A DNA stretch of 64,000 nt from Branchiostoma belcheri (GCF_001625305.1 NW_017803854.1:440022-504021); one strand, 5' to 3'. Shown: positions 10,796-22,750, numbered from the stretch's first letter. Translations and numbers: made by a program. Notes: generated from the letters alone by a model not told the origin.

Positions 10796-12086
10796 ATGCT
10801 TAGGTCACAATTCAAGAAAGGGGCCCGCTCGGCGCGTGTTCGGCGTGTTTTTTGGCACTACCGAACGGGACCTGGAGGGAGACCGGCGGGCTTCCCGACG
10901 GCTGCCGGCCTATTTTTGGCCCCGCGCGGTCGCCGAATCGATTTTAACTCAGAGTTAAAAACACTTCGGGCCCCGTTCGGCGAAATACGCCGAAGCGACG
11001 CCGTAACCTCACTGCCCGGGACCCGTCAGGCGGCCGAACAGGCACCTGCCTAAGATTATGACGTCACATGTGCTGATCAGTGCATCAGATGGTCAGGAAA
11101 AGGGGGTTATAGGGAGCATATATAAACTCCTGCCTCAGACTACGTCGCACAGTTCACCACGTGTGTGTTACATCGTGTACTTGTGTGTGTTACACCTTGT
11201 ATTTGTGTGTCAGAATGTCGAAGGGCAAGGGAAAACAGCCGGCACGGCTCTCTTGCCAACTTCATAAAACAGATCATAACAGGAATAGAATGTGTCTGAC
11301 ATTATCTCTTGTTACGTCATATGCCTTCGTAATAAAATGGAATCAGAAGTTATTGGCATTTATTTTCAGTCCAAATTTCAACAGAAGTAACGATATTCAG
11401 TGGTTTTATTGCTCAATAGCAAGGAGCTGCCACGGCACACTTCCTGCGTCACTGCTGAAGTACTTCGGAATTCCTGCGTCACTGTTGAAGTACTTTCGAA
11501 AGTAGGCCCTCGGTTACTTTTGCGACGCACCAGTTCTGCCTGCCTCTCTTCTTCAGCTACCAATGCCAGAAGACCTACATGTAGGTTGTCACCAATCTCA
11601 ATCTCAGACGGGCTTGTAAGTTGTTTGCAGGTTGCACTGAACGCTGCATCGCCAACTTCAGTCTACTCTTTACTTGACGTGTACTCTTTACTTGACGTGA
11701 ACGGTAGCAGGCAGTGCAGCGCTTATATATGTACCTGCTCAAAAACACGAGAGGAGCCCGTCGGGATCCCGCCAGGAACCCGCCAGGGACCTGACAGCTG
11801 CCCGGCCGAACTGTAAGAGCTGGTCGGCACCCTATCACACGCCGCACGGGTCAGGACGGGCGACTGACCGGGCACCGGACGGGTCCCTGACAGAAACCGG
11901 CCGCAAAAGTTTATGAATATTAATGAGAGCCGCCGGCCGGAGCACAAGCAGGCCCCGACAGGGAGCCGTAAAGGAACATTTAATTGTGACCCTGACAGTA
12001 CGGCGCACGCTCGGCGTCATGACGCCGGCCGGCGTCTACGCCGAGGACATGCCGAACGGGCGCCGTTTCAAATGTGACCTAAGCAT
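10796..12086. mobile_element. DNA transposon with long imperfect GC-rich terminal inverted repeats
   Basis: ATGCTTAGGTCACA at 10796 is the inverted complement of the sequence ending at 12086. The match extends inward imperfectly through GC-rich CCGTTCGGC-like sequence. The interior holds a TATATAAA box at about 11117 and an ATG at 11215 opening a short basic reading frame (MSKGKGKQPARL). It also holds a 30-base direct repeat near 11448-11505 and an 18-base repeat near 11663-11699. No transposase domain was recognised. Ends and superfamily remain uncertain. Confidence 0.6.
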
Positions 12087-12235
12087 AATCCAACCCAATC
12101 AGGTAAGATTGGTAAACCTGCAGCATTGATTCCCACTTCACATGGGCTGCCCATGTCCTTGGTGCTGAAACAGATATCTGATAAGCTCTCAACGATAATA
12201 TCTCGTGAATATCAATGGTTTGTGAGTGTATGCAC

Positions 12236-12365
12236 CCATGGGTGCATTTGCGTGTGTGTGTGTTTGTGTGTGTGTGCATGTATGTGTATGCAGTTAGGTA
12301 TGCAGGTAGGTATACGTGTCTTTGTATGTGAGTGTGGGAGGGGGTGGCTGGCTGTCTGTGTATGA
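12236..12365. repeat. TG-rich low-complexity tract
   Basis: Interrupted (TG)n. Reading frames through it are low-complexity artefacts. Confidence 0.85.
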
Positions 12366-12943
12366 GACATTGACATTGTTTCCATGTCCCATGTCAGTAT
12401 GAATTAGACTTCTATTTTACGACACTGAGAATGTAAAACAAAACACGGAACTTCCACGTACACAACCCGCTTCACACTCTGACCCAGAAGCAGACAGCCC
12501 GTCCTTCCCTCCGCGCATCCTCTATAACAACATATCGATCTCATCGATTACCCAGACATACAGCTAATCCCGGCCCGTTCCCAGCGCCGTCCCGATTGAT
12601 CGTAGCCGGACCGTGACGGTGACCCCGTCTTCCCCGGGGACCCTGTGCGACCCCCGCCCGCCCGCTGGCCGGGGGCGCATCGGTCAGAGTCCGTACCTCG
12701 CAAATTGAAGGCTAATTTTTACCGTCCACTTGGGGTATGGCGGTGTGGGTGCAGATATGGGGCTATTTAGTCTGGGAAATACAGTAGTTTTTATAAATAA
12801 AAATGGGTCCCGATTCACTCTGTGCAGGGCATAGGTGGTGCCCATCATCATGTAACCGGTGCGATAGCTCAATCGGGTAGAGTTATCATGCTGTTAAAGT
12901 ATTCTGGTGATTATGTATCTGGTGTGTTACTCTGAGCTGGTTG

Positions 12944-13210
12944 TTATACCGGCTATGCAGATACAGAAGCTGGTGTTACACCGAGGGGTGGATACCGGCT
13001 ATACAGATACAGAAGCTGGTGTGTTTTGCCGAAGGGCGGTTATACCGGCTATAAAGATACAGAAGCTGGTGTGTTACGCCGAAGGGCGGTTATACCGGCT
13101 ATACAGATACAGAAGCTGGTGTGTTACGCCGAAGGGCGGTTATACCGGCTATACAGATACAGAAGCTGGTGTGTTACACCGAAGGGTAGATACCAGCTAT
13201 ACATATACAG
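12944..13210. repeat. 50-bp minisatellite, about five copies
   Basis: The unit runs from TATACCGGCTATACAGATAC to CGCCGAAGGGCGGT and repeats every 50 bases, with a shorter first unit. The repeat core GCCGAAGGGCGG is itself nearly palindromic. A related single unit in reverse orientation lies at about 30380-30420. Fifty is not a multiple of three, so the open frames here are not coding. Confidence 0.9.
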
Positions 13211-13279
13211 ACACGGATGTATACGCAATTCTGACTCACTAGATGACATCATGCATACGCTTCTGACACCATAATATAA

Positions 13280-14150
13280 ATCATAAATTAGCATTTTGAT
13301 GGGTAAAATCATTTAAAAGTCGTCATACTATGCAAAAATGCGGTTGTAAAATCAGCAATGAAGACACGTAAAACCTGTACGTTTTTAGGAAGATGCTTGT
13401 CGCCCGAGGATCAATATAAAAATGTTCAAAACACTTCCACAAGAATGATAAATAATGAAAGCTAGGAATGAATCAATGACGTTAGCTTATGTTTCCTAAG
13501 ACCAAATAATGTTTCAAGACTGTGGCGTCTTTAGTATTATCCAAAGGAAATTTTGTCCTTGTACAAACCCTAGTACATGTTATTACCCCTAAGAAACCCG
13601 TTGAAAGACAGACGCAAAACGACCAGACCAAATCGATCAATTTGAATAGCCCAATTACATATGTGAGAACAATATCGTACTTTTAATTACCGTTCTCTGA
13701 TATGTAATCTTTATTGCTTAATACCAAATCAGCCGCGCCGAAACAGTTAACAGGTCGCCCCAACTGGTGCCATTAATATGCAGTAAATCTTTAAAAATAC
13801 ACTTAGGACCAAGTCAGGCGTGGACTTCTTTATTGAACTTCCCTTCCTTAATTAGGCTTCACAGCATGGCGCCCCGGTTGTTAGTTTAGGGGCCATAAGT
13901 CTCATTTAATAACAGTCAATATATTAGCGCCGGTCGGACTGTGAACCATCTATGTGCCATACTCCGCTGGGTCGACAGGACGGATGTTTTTTTAACACTG
14001 CAAATAAGTCAGGAGAGATTTTTGTATATACCAGATGGCGAAGAAATCAAACTTCTTGTAAAAGTTAACGTATATTGCTGAGTTATTTTTATCTTAATTT
14101 ACATTTTGTTTGTACATTTCCAACGGGTACATCCGAAAACATAGATTGCT
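13280..14150. other. AT-rich intergenic, no gene seen
   Basis: No coding frame, RNA gene or repeat was recognised by eye. Confidence 0.5.
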
Positions 14151-14159
14151 GTAACCTCT

Positions 14160-14362
14160 TAGTCTCTACCAGACTAACTACTCTGGCTATATATAGGAGA
14201 ATAACTGCCAGGGCAGTTTAGTCGCCTTGTAGGTTTGACTGACCACGCAGGGAAAGAAACTACCTCCCCGCGGCCGGACTCCCTTGCGGCTTGGCCAATT
14301 TTACTCTCTTTTTTGCCAAATTCTACGACCCGTATTCCCGTAGAAAGGCCTGGTGGAGGCTA
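14160..14362. mobile_element. TAG...CTA MITE with degenerate 9-bp target duplication
   Basis: It begins TAGTCTCTACCAGACT and ends with the inverted AGGCCTGGTGGAGGCTA. The flanks GTAACCTCT (14151-14159) and GTAAACTCT (14363-14371) differ at one base. It belongs to the same family as the elements at 17076, 20595, 25656 and 60910. Confidence 0.75.
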
Positions 14363-14703
14363 GTAAACTCTCCTCTTCCTCGCCGAACGTAAAACTGGAT
14401 TTCAAACACCTTTCCTGTCAGGATATTCAACGACGTACACAGATGATTACAGAATGATTCTTGGTGCGGTTGGACGCCTGTTCTGGTATTTAAGCTTCTC
14501 TCGGTCTTTTAGACAAACCGCCCAGTCCGTCTGGCGCACCTGCAGTGCCGAACGACGTCAGAACGACATGCGTCTTCATATCGATGTCGTGCAAATTGAT
14601 CCGCTTCGAAGACTTCAATTTTGTCGGCAGATGTCGGCAAAAAAACACAACATCAACGTTTTTGATGTATTTCTTGGTTTCTTCTAATCAATTATCTTGC
14701 GTG

Positions 14704-15285
14704 CAGGGCTCGAAATACTGGGTGCATGTGCACCTTAGTGCACCAAAAATTGGAGCTGTGCACCCAATTTTTTCTGTGGTACATGCACCCAAATATTTCG
14801 GTAGATATATTTGTACATATTAAACGTATAATAGTATACAGGATATTTTTGGCATCTAAGTGTCAGAAAAATAATAAAATCTTTGTTTTACTACTTGTGC
14901 AAGAATTTGTTAAGAATAAGTTAGCTCCCATTTCAGATTCAAGCTTAGAAGAGGAGAAGTAAGATCTGTAAATCGGTTTTGTTTTATATGGTGCGCCCAA
15001 AAATATTTGGGTGCACCTAATATTTTTGGCTGGGTGCACCAGTGCACCTATTCCCAAACATGTATTTCGTACTCTCCAAGCAGAGGTTTGGGTTTTGGGG
15101 GTATTTTTAGGGTGTTTTCAGGCTTTTTTAAATCGGGGTTTCTCATTTTCACTGAATTTTATTCGGGTTTGGTGGGGAAAAAATTCAGTGCAAAAGAGAA
15201 ACCCCGATAAAAAAAGGCCTAAAAACACGCTAAAAATACAGCCAAAACCCAAACCTCTGCTTGGAGAGTGGTATTTCGAGCCCTG
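14704..15285. mobile_element. DNA transposon with CAGGGCTCGAAATAC ends, interrupted by a MITE
   Basis: The left end CAGGGCTCGAAATAC at 14704 pairs with the right end GTATTTCGAGCCCTG once the MITE at 15070-15270 is removed. GCGTG flanks both sides (14699-14703 and 15286-15290). The interior contains several TGGGTGCACC-like inverted motifs and no transposase. CAGGG termini are typical of hAT elements, but the flanking repeat is only 5 bp, so the assignment is tentative. Confidence 0.65.
15070..15270. mobile_element. palindromic hAT-like MITE, 8-bp target duplication
   Basis: Terminal repeats start TACTCTCCAAGCAGAGG and match inverted at the other end, continuing almost to the centre. The exact 8-bp duplication GTATTTCG lies at 15062-15069 and 15271-15278. 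It inserted into the terminal repeat of the element at 14704-15285, so it is the younger of the two. Confidence 0.88.
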
Positions 15286-15754
15286 GCGTGCGATACTCGG
15301 AGATCTGAAGGCAGGCACGCCGCGCGAAGACTAGACGCGGGCCGGCGTCGGCGAGTCGAGGCGGTAGTTGGGGCAGGGTGGCGTCGGAAAGACGTCTCAC
15401 CTACGGGCTTCCAGCCAAGGCGTCGTAAAAATTCAAACCGTTTTAATGATCCTGATGTCTGCCGTATTCGCGGGGTCAAAAGTTGATGCGAAGCTGTAAT
15501 GAAGTACAAACAGACTGGAGCGATGTCGTCATTAAGGTGTAACATCCCGTATCATGTTGTTTTCAAGTCACTAGTGCTATAAGCAAGTGATAGTGCTAAC
15601 CAAATATAACAACGTATTACAATACAGGTATGCATTACAAAAGCATGACTACATGTACATGACTACATGTAATTCTGCCTCAAAACATCCTTACCAGTTT
15701 GGTTCAGTGTGATATGTACATGTACATGTGCTGGTAACCTAGTTTTCAATAGTT

Positions 15755-16450
15755 ACCTTTAAATCAGCCGACGTGCAGAATTGTCATTTTTAAAATTAAC
15801 AAATCACATTGCTTTATACACCAATACATTGTCTAACTATTGCACAATACGACCGCTAGGTTCATGGACTAGTAGAAATATCCAATTGCAACTCTGGATG
15901 ACACGAAATCCACGTGCGCTATGTCATCTATACAACTAACAAGCCGCATTTAACGTATGCATGTCTAGATTATACATGTACACCGTTACATACTATTAGT
16001 CTAGCCATTACACCATATAGCCGTTACGTACAAAGAGATGTCGGCTACTGAACGTGTGTGATGCTAACCTACATCTAGTTTTTAAGCAGTTACATTTAGA
16101 TACATGTTAATCCACGTGCCATCTGTCATTTGTACAATTTAAAAATCAAATGTTTAACATATACATTTCTGGATCATACGCCAATACACAATCTAGCCGA
16201 AACAGTCTTACTAAGGTTTCTCTAGTTGGCTATAGACAGGAAATATGTAACAATAAATCCACGTGAAATATGTTATTTGTAAAATTAACAAATCACATTT
16301 AACGTATGCATTGCTGGACCATACGTGTATGCACCAATGCATAGTCTAGCCATTGTACGAAACAGCTAGTAAAGAAAATACACTGAGAAATATCAATTCA
16401 CGTGCAATATGTCATTTGTACAATTAACGCTAAGACATAGTCTAGCCACT
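15755..16450. repeat. degenerate tandem repeat, about 150-bp period, with CACGTG sites
   Basis: Five diverged units each contain a CACGTG-like site, then a TGTCATTTGTACAATTAAC-like block, then AACGTATGCAT and a TCTAGCCATT-like block. Units begin near 15770, 15910, 16110, 16256 and 16394. Four of the five keep an exact CACGTG. Confidence 0.6.
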
Positions 16451-16811
16451 GCAGACATAGCCGCTACGCACACTAGTAGAGACATCGGCAATATACTAGT
16501 AGAACGCGCTGGTAGCGTTCAGGTTGAGTGCGGCGCCAGGGTGTGTCTCCGCGACCCCCCGAGGCGACTCAGCACCAAACTCCGGGCCTCGGTGCCGGGC
16601 GCGCTCGTGGGAAACGGGGCAGAAAAATTAGCTTTCGGATTCCAATTATCGAGGCGAGATGGATGCGGCCGCTACACGGGGACCGCCGGGAGAGGGGACA
16701 CTACGGCACCGCTGGGAGTCTCATGTTTTGATTAAAAAAAAAGCAGCATGGTTTCTATGGCATTTCGCTATTTTTGTGTTGAGGTTATTTTAGATTTTGC
16801 TGCTTTCTAAG

Positions 16812-17054
16812 GCCATCCATTCATTCATTCATCCATCCATCCATCCACTCATTATTCCATCCATCCATCCATCATTTTATCTATATATCCATCCATCCAT
16901 CCATCCACCCATCCATCCATCCTTCTATCCATCCATCCATCCATCTACCCACCCATCCATCCATCCACCCATTCCTCCATCCATCCATCCATCCATCCAT
17001 GCTCCACACATCCGTCCATCCATCCTTTTATCCATCCTCTATCCATCCATCCTT
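16812..17054. repeat. ATCC tetranucleotide array
   Basis: Long interrupted run of ATCC units with occasional ATTC and ACCC. Confidence 0.95.
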
Positions 17055-17075
17055 TCGGGAGAGGGGACACAACAG

Positions 17076-17164
17076 TAGCCTGGTATCCAGCCTTGTTAGC
17101 TTTAGTCCGCTACCAGCGGATCTTGGGTAGCGGACTAAAGCTATCGAGGCTGGATACCAGGCTA
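17076..17164. mobile_element. 89-bp hairpin MITE, exact 9-bp target duplication
   Basis: The two arms begin TAGCCTGGTATCCAGCC and end GGCTGGATACCAGGCTA. Both also share AGCTTTAGTCCGCTACC, with a short spacer mismatch and a small loop. ACACAACAG flanks both sides (17067-17075 and 17165-17173). The host sequence without it is seen at 16690-16710. Confidence 0.92.
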
Positions 17165-17369
17165 ACACAACAGCACCGCTGGGATTCTGATGTTTTGATT
17201 AAAAAATAGCAGCATGGTTTCTATGGCATTTCGCTATTTTTGTGTTGAACTTATTTTAGATTCTGCTGTTTTCTAAGGCCATACATATCAGGCGATTCCG
17301 AGCTTTAACTCTGGTGTCAACGGATGATAGTTTGCAGACCCCGAACTAGAAATTGACATCCATTGTCAA

Positions 17370-17582
17370 CATTCATCCATCCTTCTATCTATCCTTCTAT
17401 CCATCCATCCTTCCCCTCGTCCCTCCATCCATCCTTCTACCCCTCCATCCATTTTTCTACCCCTCCATCCTTCTACCCCTCCATCCGTTCATCTGTTCAT
17501 CTATTCCACCCTTCATTCATTTATTCATTCGTTCATACATACATACATACATTCTTTCATTCATTCATTCATTCATTCAATG
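17370..17582. repeat. ATCC / CCCCTCCATCCTTCTA / ATTC compound microsatellite
   Basis: Mixed tetranucleotide array passing into (CATA)n and (ATTC)n. The Ser/Pro/Ile/His frames through it are artefacts. Confidence 0.93.
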
Positions 17583-17859
17583 CTTATTTCTTTTACTCAC
17601 CTAGTACCCAACTAGTATTCAGATCGACTGTTTTTCTATCACAGATGCCCACTGTCGTTCTCAAAGGTCGACGGGCGTCTTCTTCTGTCCACAGAACTTC
17701 ACAACCTAAACTTTTTCCACCTCCCAGTATAATAAGTACCAAAGCCGACCCAAGCATGTGCAAATATCAGAGGTGTTGATCGCATGATCACAAGAATCCG
17801 TGCCAGGTCTCAAAAGTTCCAGGTATATTCCTGTCCACACAACTTTAGACCCTAAACTA

Positions 17860-18560
17860 GGTGCTAAGTCCGACCCGACCTGTGCAAATATCATCCGTAA
17901 TTGAACCAGCCAATCTTCACTCATTCAATCTCTTACTCACTCACTCGCTCACACGCTCACTCACTCACTCACTCACTCGCTCACTCACTCACTCACTCAC
18001 TCACTCGCTCACTCACTCACTCGCTCGCTCGCTCGCTCACTCACTCACTCACTCGTCCATTATTCTAGTCATTTCATACTGACGACTGTTTGCATGACCA
18101 CAGGTCTCAAAAGTCTATTCCTGTCCACACAACTTTAGACCCTAAACTTTTCCCACCCTGCAGTAGAGTAGCTGAGTAGGTGCTAAGTCCGACCCGACCT
18201 GTGCAAATATCATCCGTAATTGAACCAGCCAATCTTCACTCATTCAATCTCTTACTCACTCACTCGCTCACACGCTCACTCACTCACTCACTCACTCACT
18301 CACTCGCTCACACGCTCACTCACTCACTCACTCACTCACTCGCTCACTCACTCACTCACTCACTCGCTCGCTCGCTCGCTCACTCACTCGTCCATTATTC
18401 TAGTCATTTCATACTGACGACTGTTTGCATGACCACAGGTCTCAAAAGTCTATTTCTGTCCACACAACTTTACACCCTAAACTTTTCCCACCCTGCAGTA
18501 CAGTAGGTGCTAAGTCCGACCCGACCTGTGCAAATATCATCAGTAATTGAACCAAAAGAG
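17860..18560. repeat. about 320-bp tandem repeat carrying CTCA arrays
   Basis: A unit starting TGCTAAGTCCGACCCGACCT occurs at about 17861, 18181 and 18508. Each of the first two continues into a (CTCA)n/(CTCG)n array and a common tail ending in ACCCTGCAGTA. The third is truncated. Confidence 0.9.
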
Positions 18561-18939
18561 CCAATCTTCTGTCTCATCAGCGGAGTCCCGCGGGGTGCTC
18601 ATCCCGCCCCTCCCGCTCGGCAATCTCCGTCCATCTTCGTTACCCCGACAGTTTCCCATCAGCGCGGTGTAATGTTTTCATTACCGACATGTTTTTATTC
18701 CTACTTCGGGCCCGAGAACAGTTTTAGTGCTGATGCGCGGAGATGATTGTTTTTGCACGGCGGAGTTGTAAAGTACCGGGGCTGCTGGATCTGGTCTGCT
18801 GTCGCACTTGTCTCCGTTAACTCGCAGTAATCACCTCTCATCTGAACCGGGATGGAACTACAGCAACTAGAGTTCATTCTCTTCTCCACAACTTCCGCGG
18901 ACAACTTTGTTTTCTGTCTAGAACTGTAGAAGTTTTCTT

Positions 18940-19045
18940 TTACACTACCCAGATAGACTAACATAACTTACGTTTCGGTGTCTATCAGACACCTTTCTCA
19001 GAGCTTCTGACTGGAGTTCTGCATCTAGCTGCTACATGTATATGT
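18940..19045. repeat. dispersed repeat shared with 24540-24640
   Basis: Both places carry ACGTTTCGGTGTC, CAGACACC, CTCAGAGCTTCTGACT and GAGTTCTG in the same order and orientation. Nature unknown. It is probably the end of an interspersed element. Confidence 0.7.
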
Positions 19046-19194
19046 AGCCGATGTAGGTGGCGTATCCTATAGCTGATGTAACTATTTTCGAAAGTTTGTT
19101 TTCAGTCTATTCTGTAGATGAGAAAAACTCTTCAATTTGGGCAGATAGCCCCTGGCCTTCACGTCACGGGGCACTATAACTACAGGCCACACCG

Positions 19195-19491
19195 TTGCCT
19201 GACCTAGTCCACAGAACTCTGTGCTCTAGAATTCCCAGAATCTCTGAAAAGATCAAGAAACGGAGAATGGAGCTGGCTGGACAAAGCATCCGACATTCTG
19301 AGCTGCCAGCCAGCCAGCTTGTTCTGTGGGAGCCAGCAGAAGGAAGGAAGAGAAGGGGTAGAAGAGGCATAATCTTCCTGGACACCCTGAAGCGGGATGC
19401 TGGGCTCAGAAACATTACCACAGCAGAACTCCGCTCACTGATGGAGGACAGGGATGAGTGGAGAAGAAAAACCCATTGTCTCCAGTGTTGA
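19195..19491 (+). mobile_element. LINE ORF2 C-terminal fragment
   Basis: An open frame of about 98 codons encodes a post-reverse-transcriptase tail. An RRMELAGQSIRH block is followed by LVLWEP, RRGRRGIIFLDTLKRDAGL and LRSLMEDRDEWR. This is the same protein signature as at 9355-9612 but better preserved. The reverse transcriptase itself is not adjacent, so it is a 5'-truncated copy. Family membership is from memory of the signature. Confidence 0.75.
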
Positions 19492-19499
19492 CATCCTAG

Positions 19500-20580
19500 A
19501 TGTCCCCATTAAAGGTTGAAGTCCACACACTGCAAATAAACTAATAGTTTCTTGACTTAAATCATGACTTGAGGTTGAAATCGCAGATAGTTTGACTTTA
19601 GTTAGACTCTGAGTCGGAGTAATAAGTTCGGAGGGCGTGACCCGTGACACGACACGAGATCATCCAAAGATTTTCACTTCTTCCCTCTTGGACATATCTC
19701 AAGACGCGTCGATTAGAGGTGTGTTGAACACTTCTATGTCAAGACCCTGCTTAGAAGATCTGAAGCGTGTCACAACAAGTGATTCCACGACGACACAAAC
19801 CTACCAGGACGCCTAGTAGTCTTGGCTTATTAAAAAGCGCCAGATGTCTCTAAAGCCATAAAAAGGAAAATAAGACGCCATCGTCAGATAGACCACCGTC
19901 AGTAAAGTCTGTCACTTCTGTTGTGGAAATCTAACCATAAATACACCTGAAGCGAGTACACATATTTTTTCTGCAAAGCAAATGCACGTGCCTTATTATG
20001 AAGCTACCACTAAAGCTATCTTTGATTTGAGCCATTCTGATGATCTGGCTGACCATGACCGACTTTTGACAGTGTAAACTAAAAACTCCGGCGTGCAACT
20101 ACGGTGACGGTTGCTGTTTCGTTATAGACGTTTTCATCATTGTTACTGCTGTTATGTTTCCTTTGTTTGCTTGTTCTTTTTGTTTATTTGTTTGTTTTAT
20201 TGGAATTTTTATTAGTATTGGATAAATTCCCTGGAGTCTGCAATGATGTAACGCTAATGCGAGAGGGGTGTTCGCCAGGCCTCCATCCTGGTGATTTGTA
20301 GTGAATCACCAACTTCCAGATTTTTAGGGTCTTCATCTTTCTCTGTAGTCGTCCTCTTGCTGAACCTTATAACGGTTGTTACTCCTCACGACTCAATCAT
20401 CTAGTTGATAGACAGGACTCTTCAGTGACAGGTAATCATGTTTTAATCCGGACAGCCTCCGGGTTGGAAGTTCGGCGTCGCCCTGCCCGTCTCCCACCCC
20501 TCCCTAACTCTAGTCTCCACCAGAATCACGGCGAGGGTTCAATAAAAGTAAAATTTCACCAATAGTGAGAATCCTTGACT
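19500..20580. other. intergenic, no gene seen
   Basis: Mostly AT-rich with poly-T stretches near 20150-20215. No coding frame, RNA gene or clear repeat was recognised. Confidence 0.5.
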
Positions 20581-20594
20581 AGGACAGTTTAGCC

Positions 20595-20777
20595 TAGCCT
20601 CCACCGGACTCCTTTTGCAGGCTGATAAATAGTAGAAATTGGCCTAAAAAGGTAAACTGGAGATTTGCACAGGCAAACTGGATATTTTATAGTGGCCATA
20701 TCATCTGGCCAATGATATTCCCTTTTAGGCCAATTTCTACTATTTATCAGCCTGCAAAAGGAGTCTGGTGGAGACTA
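20595..20777. mobile_element. TAG...CTA MITE, exact 9-bp target duplication
   Basis: Near-perfect inverted arms begin TAGCCTCCACCGGACTCC and contain TTGCAGGCTGATAAATAG. AGTTTAGCC flanks both sides (20586-20594 and 20778-20786). Confidence 0.92.
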
Positions 20778-21119
20778 AGTTTAGCCAGCGTAGAGCTCAT
20801 TTGCCCGCGCAGTTAGAGGGGGAGATTAACCCTCTCGCGGACTGACTCTCCTGGCCAACTATCCCTTGTTATACCACCAGCCTCACCTACTCTTATGTCC
20901 ACCAGCAAGAGTCACTGCATACCGTAGCAGTCTGCAGTACTATGGACCTTACCTGTGCATGTGGAACACTCTTCCGCTACAGCAACGGCACTTAAACAGG
21001 TCATTAAGAACAGGACTTGAGTATGTTGCATTTTGCTAATTGTTTATGTACTGTGTATTTGTTGTATGGATTTTATGTGTATCCAGGATTACCTGAAAAG
21101 CTAGCCAAGTAGGAAGGTC

Positions 21120-21440
21120 TGGTGGAGGCTACCCTGCCTCAGCACCGCACCGCCTCCGTCTCCCGTCCCGCCCAGTAATAGAGCTTTCCGAAAACGACTC
21201 CCCGGTAATTGGCAATTTGGGAGCGGTGCCTGGGGCCCGGCGGCTCGGTCGGGATGGGAGCGTCCTCCTGTACCGGGGCAGCGGCGGCCCGCCACAACTC
21301 TTCATTACCGCCTGACATGTTGACATCATCGGTGATTATGTCTGCGCTTCCGGCTCCGCGGGGCCGCTCGTTCCCGCGGTTTTACGACCAGTCAGACCGC
21401 CGCGCCGTAATTTGTTGTCATATTTTATATCTGCGGACGT
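21120..21440. other. GC-rich unique island, possible regulatory DNA
   Basis: A non-repetitive GC-rich stretch in an AT-rich neighbourhood with no convincing reading frame. It starts next to a lone right end of a TAG...CTA MITE (about 21117-21130). Any regulatory role is inference only. Confidence 0.3.
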
Positions 21441-22529
21441 CCCCGAAGGTGACCACGTACGTACTGTACGGACGTGTCGGTGTGATATTCAATATAACAG
21501 CGCCCCCTCCTGCCGGTTTTCTACACCTACACGGTATAGCACTATCACAGGACAGGAAATGAAGAAATTGCTTGTCAATAAAATGTCACATCTCAGCTGG
21601 ATGCGGATTGGTCCAGTACGGACATTGGAAGAGATTATCACAATGATCCGCTTGTAAAAATATCATTGTCATTGTAAAAACATCGACAGAAAAAAAAGTG
21701 GATTAATGTGATGTAAACCGTCGTTAGGTTCACAAAGACACCTCTTATCTTTTTCACGTCAAACAAAACGTATGAATCCTACTTGATACAAATGATATTC
21801 AATAAATAGTTTCCTTTCTGTAAAATCGTGACTAGATGACACATAAACGTTGTTGCCTCGTTCGAATGTTTTTTTTTTATTTTCCAATTATTCATGACCT
21901 AACATGGCGACGGCACACTCAAGTTATAGCAACTTATTTTATGCCACCACCAACACAGAGTACAAATACAGGACAGGACAATACTCATTTTCACACGAGT
22001 TAAGTGAGGAAAGTCGTGTAAAGTTCGGATGTTCCAGGAGAGAACGTTGGAACAGAAGGTGTTCGAATAGAACACGACCGGGAACAGAAATGCTCGAAAT
22101 ACTGTTCGAATGTTCTTTATCGGCTGAGACTCAAACCATATACAGAAAATGAAGGATATATGTATTTTACAGCAATAGGAGGTGCATGGGAACTAACAAG
22201 TGTACATTTTAAAGTGGTTAGGTTGCATGTCTTCTTATCTAGTCGTTCAATACATTTCTATGATTAGCTCAGAAGAGGCATGTGTATCCTACAAACTTAT
22301 CATTACAATATCATCGCTGTTTCTAGCACCAAAGAGCCACTGGTCTACCCCACGGCTTACCCCTCCGAACGTCAGCAGAAGTGCTCAGAGCTCCGCCCGT
22401 CTGCAAAATCAAAATTTATCTCCGCATAACTTCCTAACGCTGTCAACAGACTTTCGCAAGAGTCGTAAAAACGGACCCTGTCAAAGTTTGTGGTCATCAC
22501 CGGCGGAAAGTTATGGCCCCGGAGGCGTA

Positions 22530-22750
22530 AAACCGAAAATAGATGCCTGAAATGAGGCTCATTCCGGCCGTTGAGGTGGTTATGGCGGCGGCCATTGTGA
22601 GTGAATTATGATGGGCAGATAATAGAGCCGGGCAGGGCGGTCCGGTGGAGCGCTGGTGCGGGGTAATGGCCCCGGACCTGCCGCGCGGGGCAGCGGATGT
22701 CATCAACTCCCGCCCGGATATCGGGCCAATAGCGAAGTACATCTCCGCAA
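22530..22750. other. GC-rich unique island, possible regulatory DNA
   Basis: A compact GC-rich segment containing GGCAGATAATAGAGCC, with no stable coding frame. Similar GATAATAGA words occur at about 24113, in another such island. A role is speculative. Confidence 0.3.

Larger units (their letters stand above)
16690..17285. repeat. about 120-bp direct repeat flanking an ATCC array and a hairpin MITE
   Basis: The sequence from GAGAGGGGACAC through GTTTTGATTAAAAAA, GGTTTCTATGGCATTTCGC and TTCTAAGGCCAT occurs at about 16691-16815 and again at about 17061-17283. The second copy is split by the 89-bp element at 17076. An (ATCC)n array at about 16812-17054 lies between the copies. Confidence 0.85.

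Noticed and set aside
10796..11053. Arg/Ala/Gly-rich 85-codon frame
   Set aside because: It lies in the GC-rich terminal repeat of a transposon-like element.
12944..13210. CRISPR-like array
   Set aside because: Units are contiguous with no unique spacers and the genome is eukaryotic.
12907..13274. Open frames through the 50-bp repeat
   Set aside because: The unit is not a multiple of three and the peptides change frame from unit to unit.
16797..18510. Several open frames rich in Ser, His, Ile, Pro or Thr
   Set aside because: They are translations of ATCC and CTCA microsatellites.
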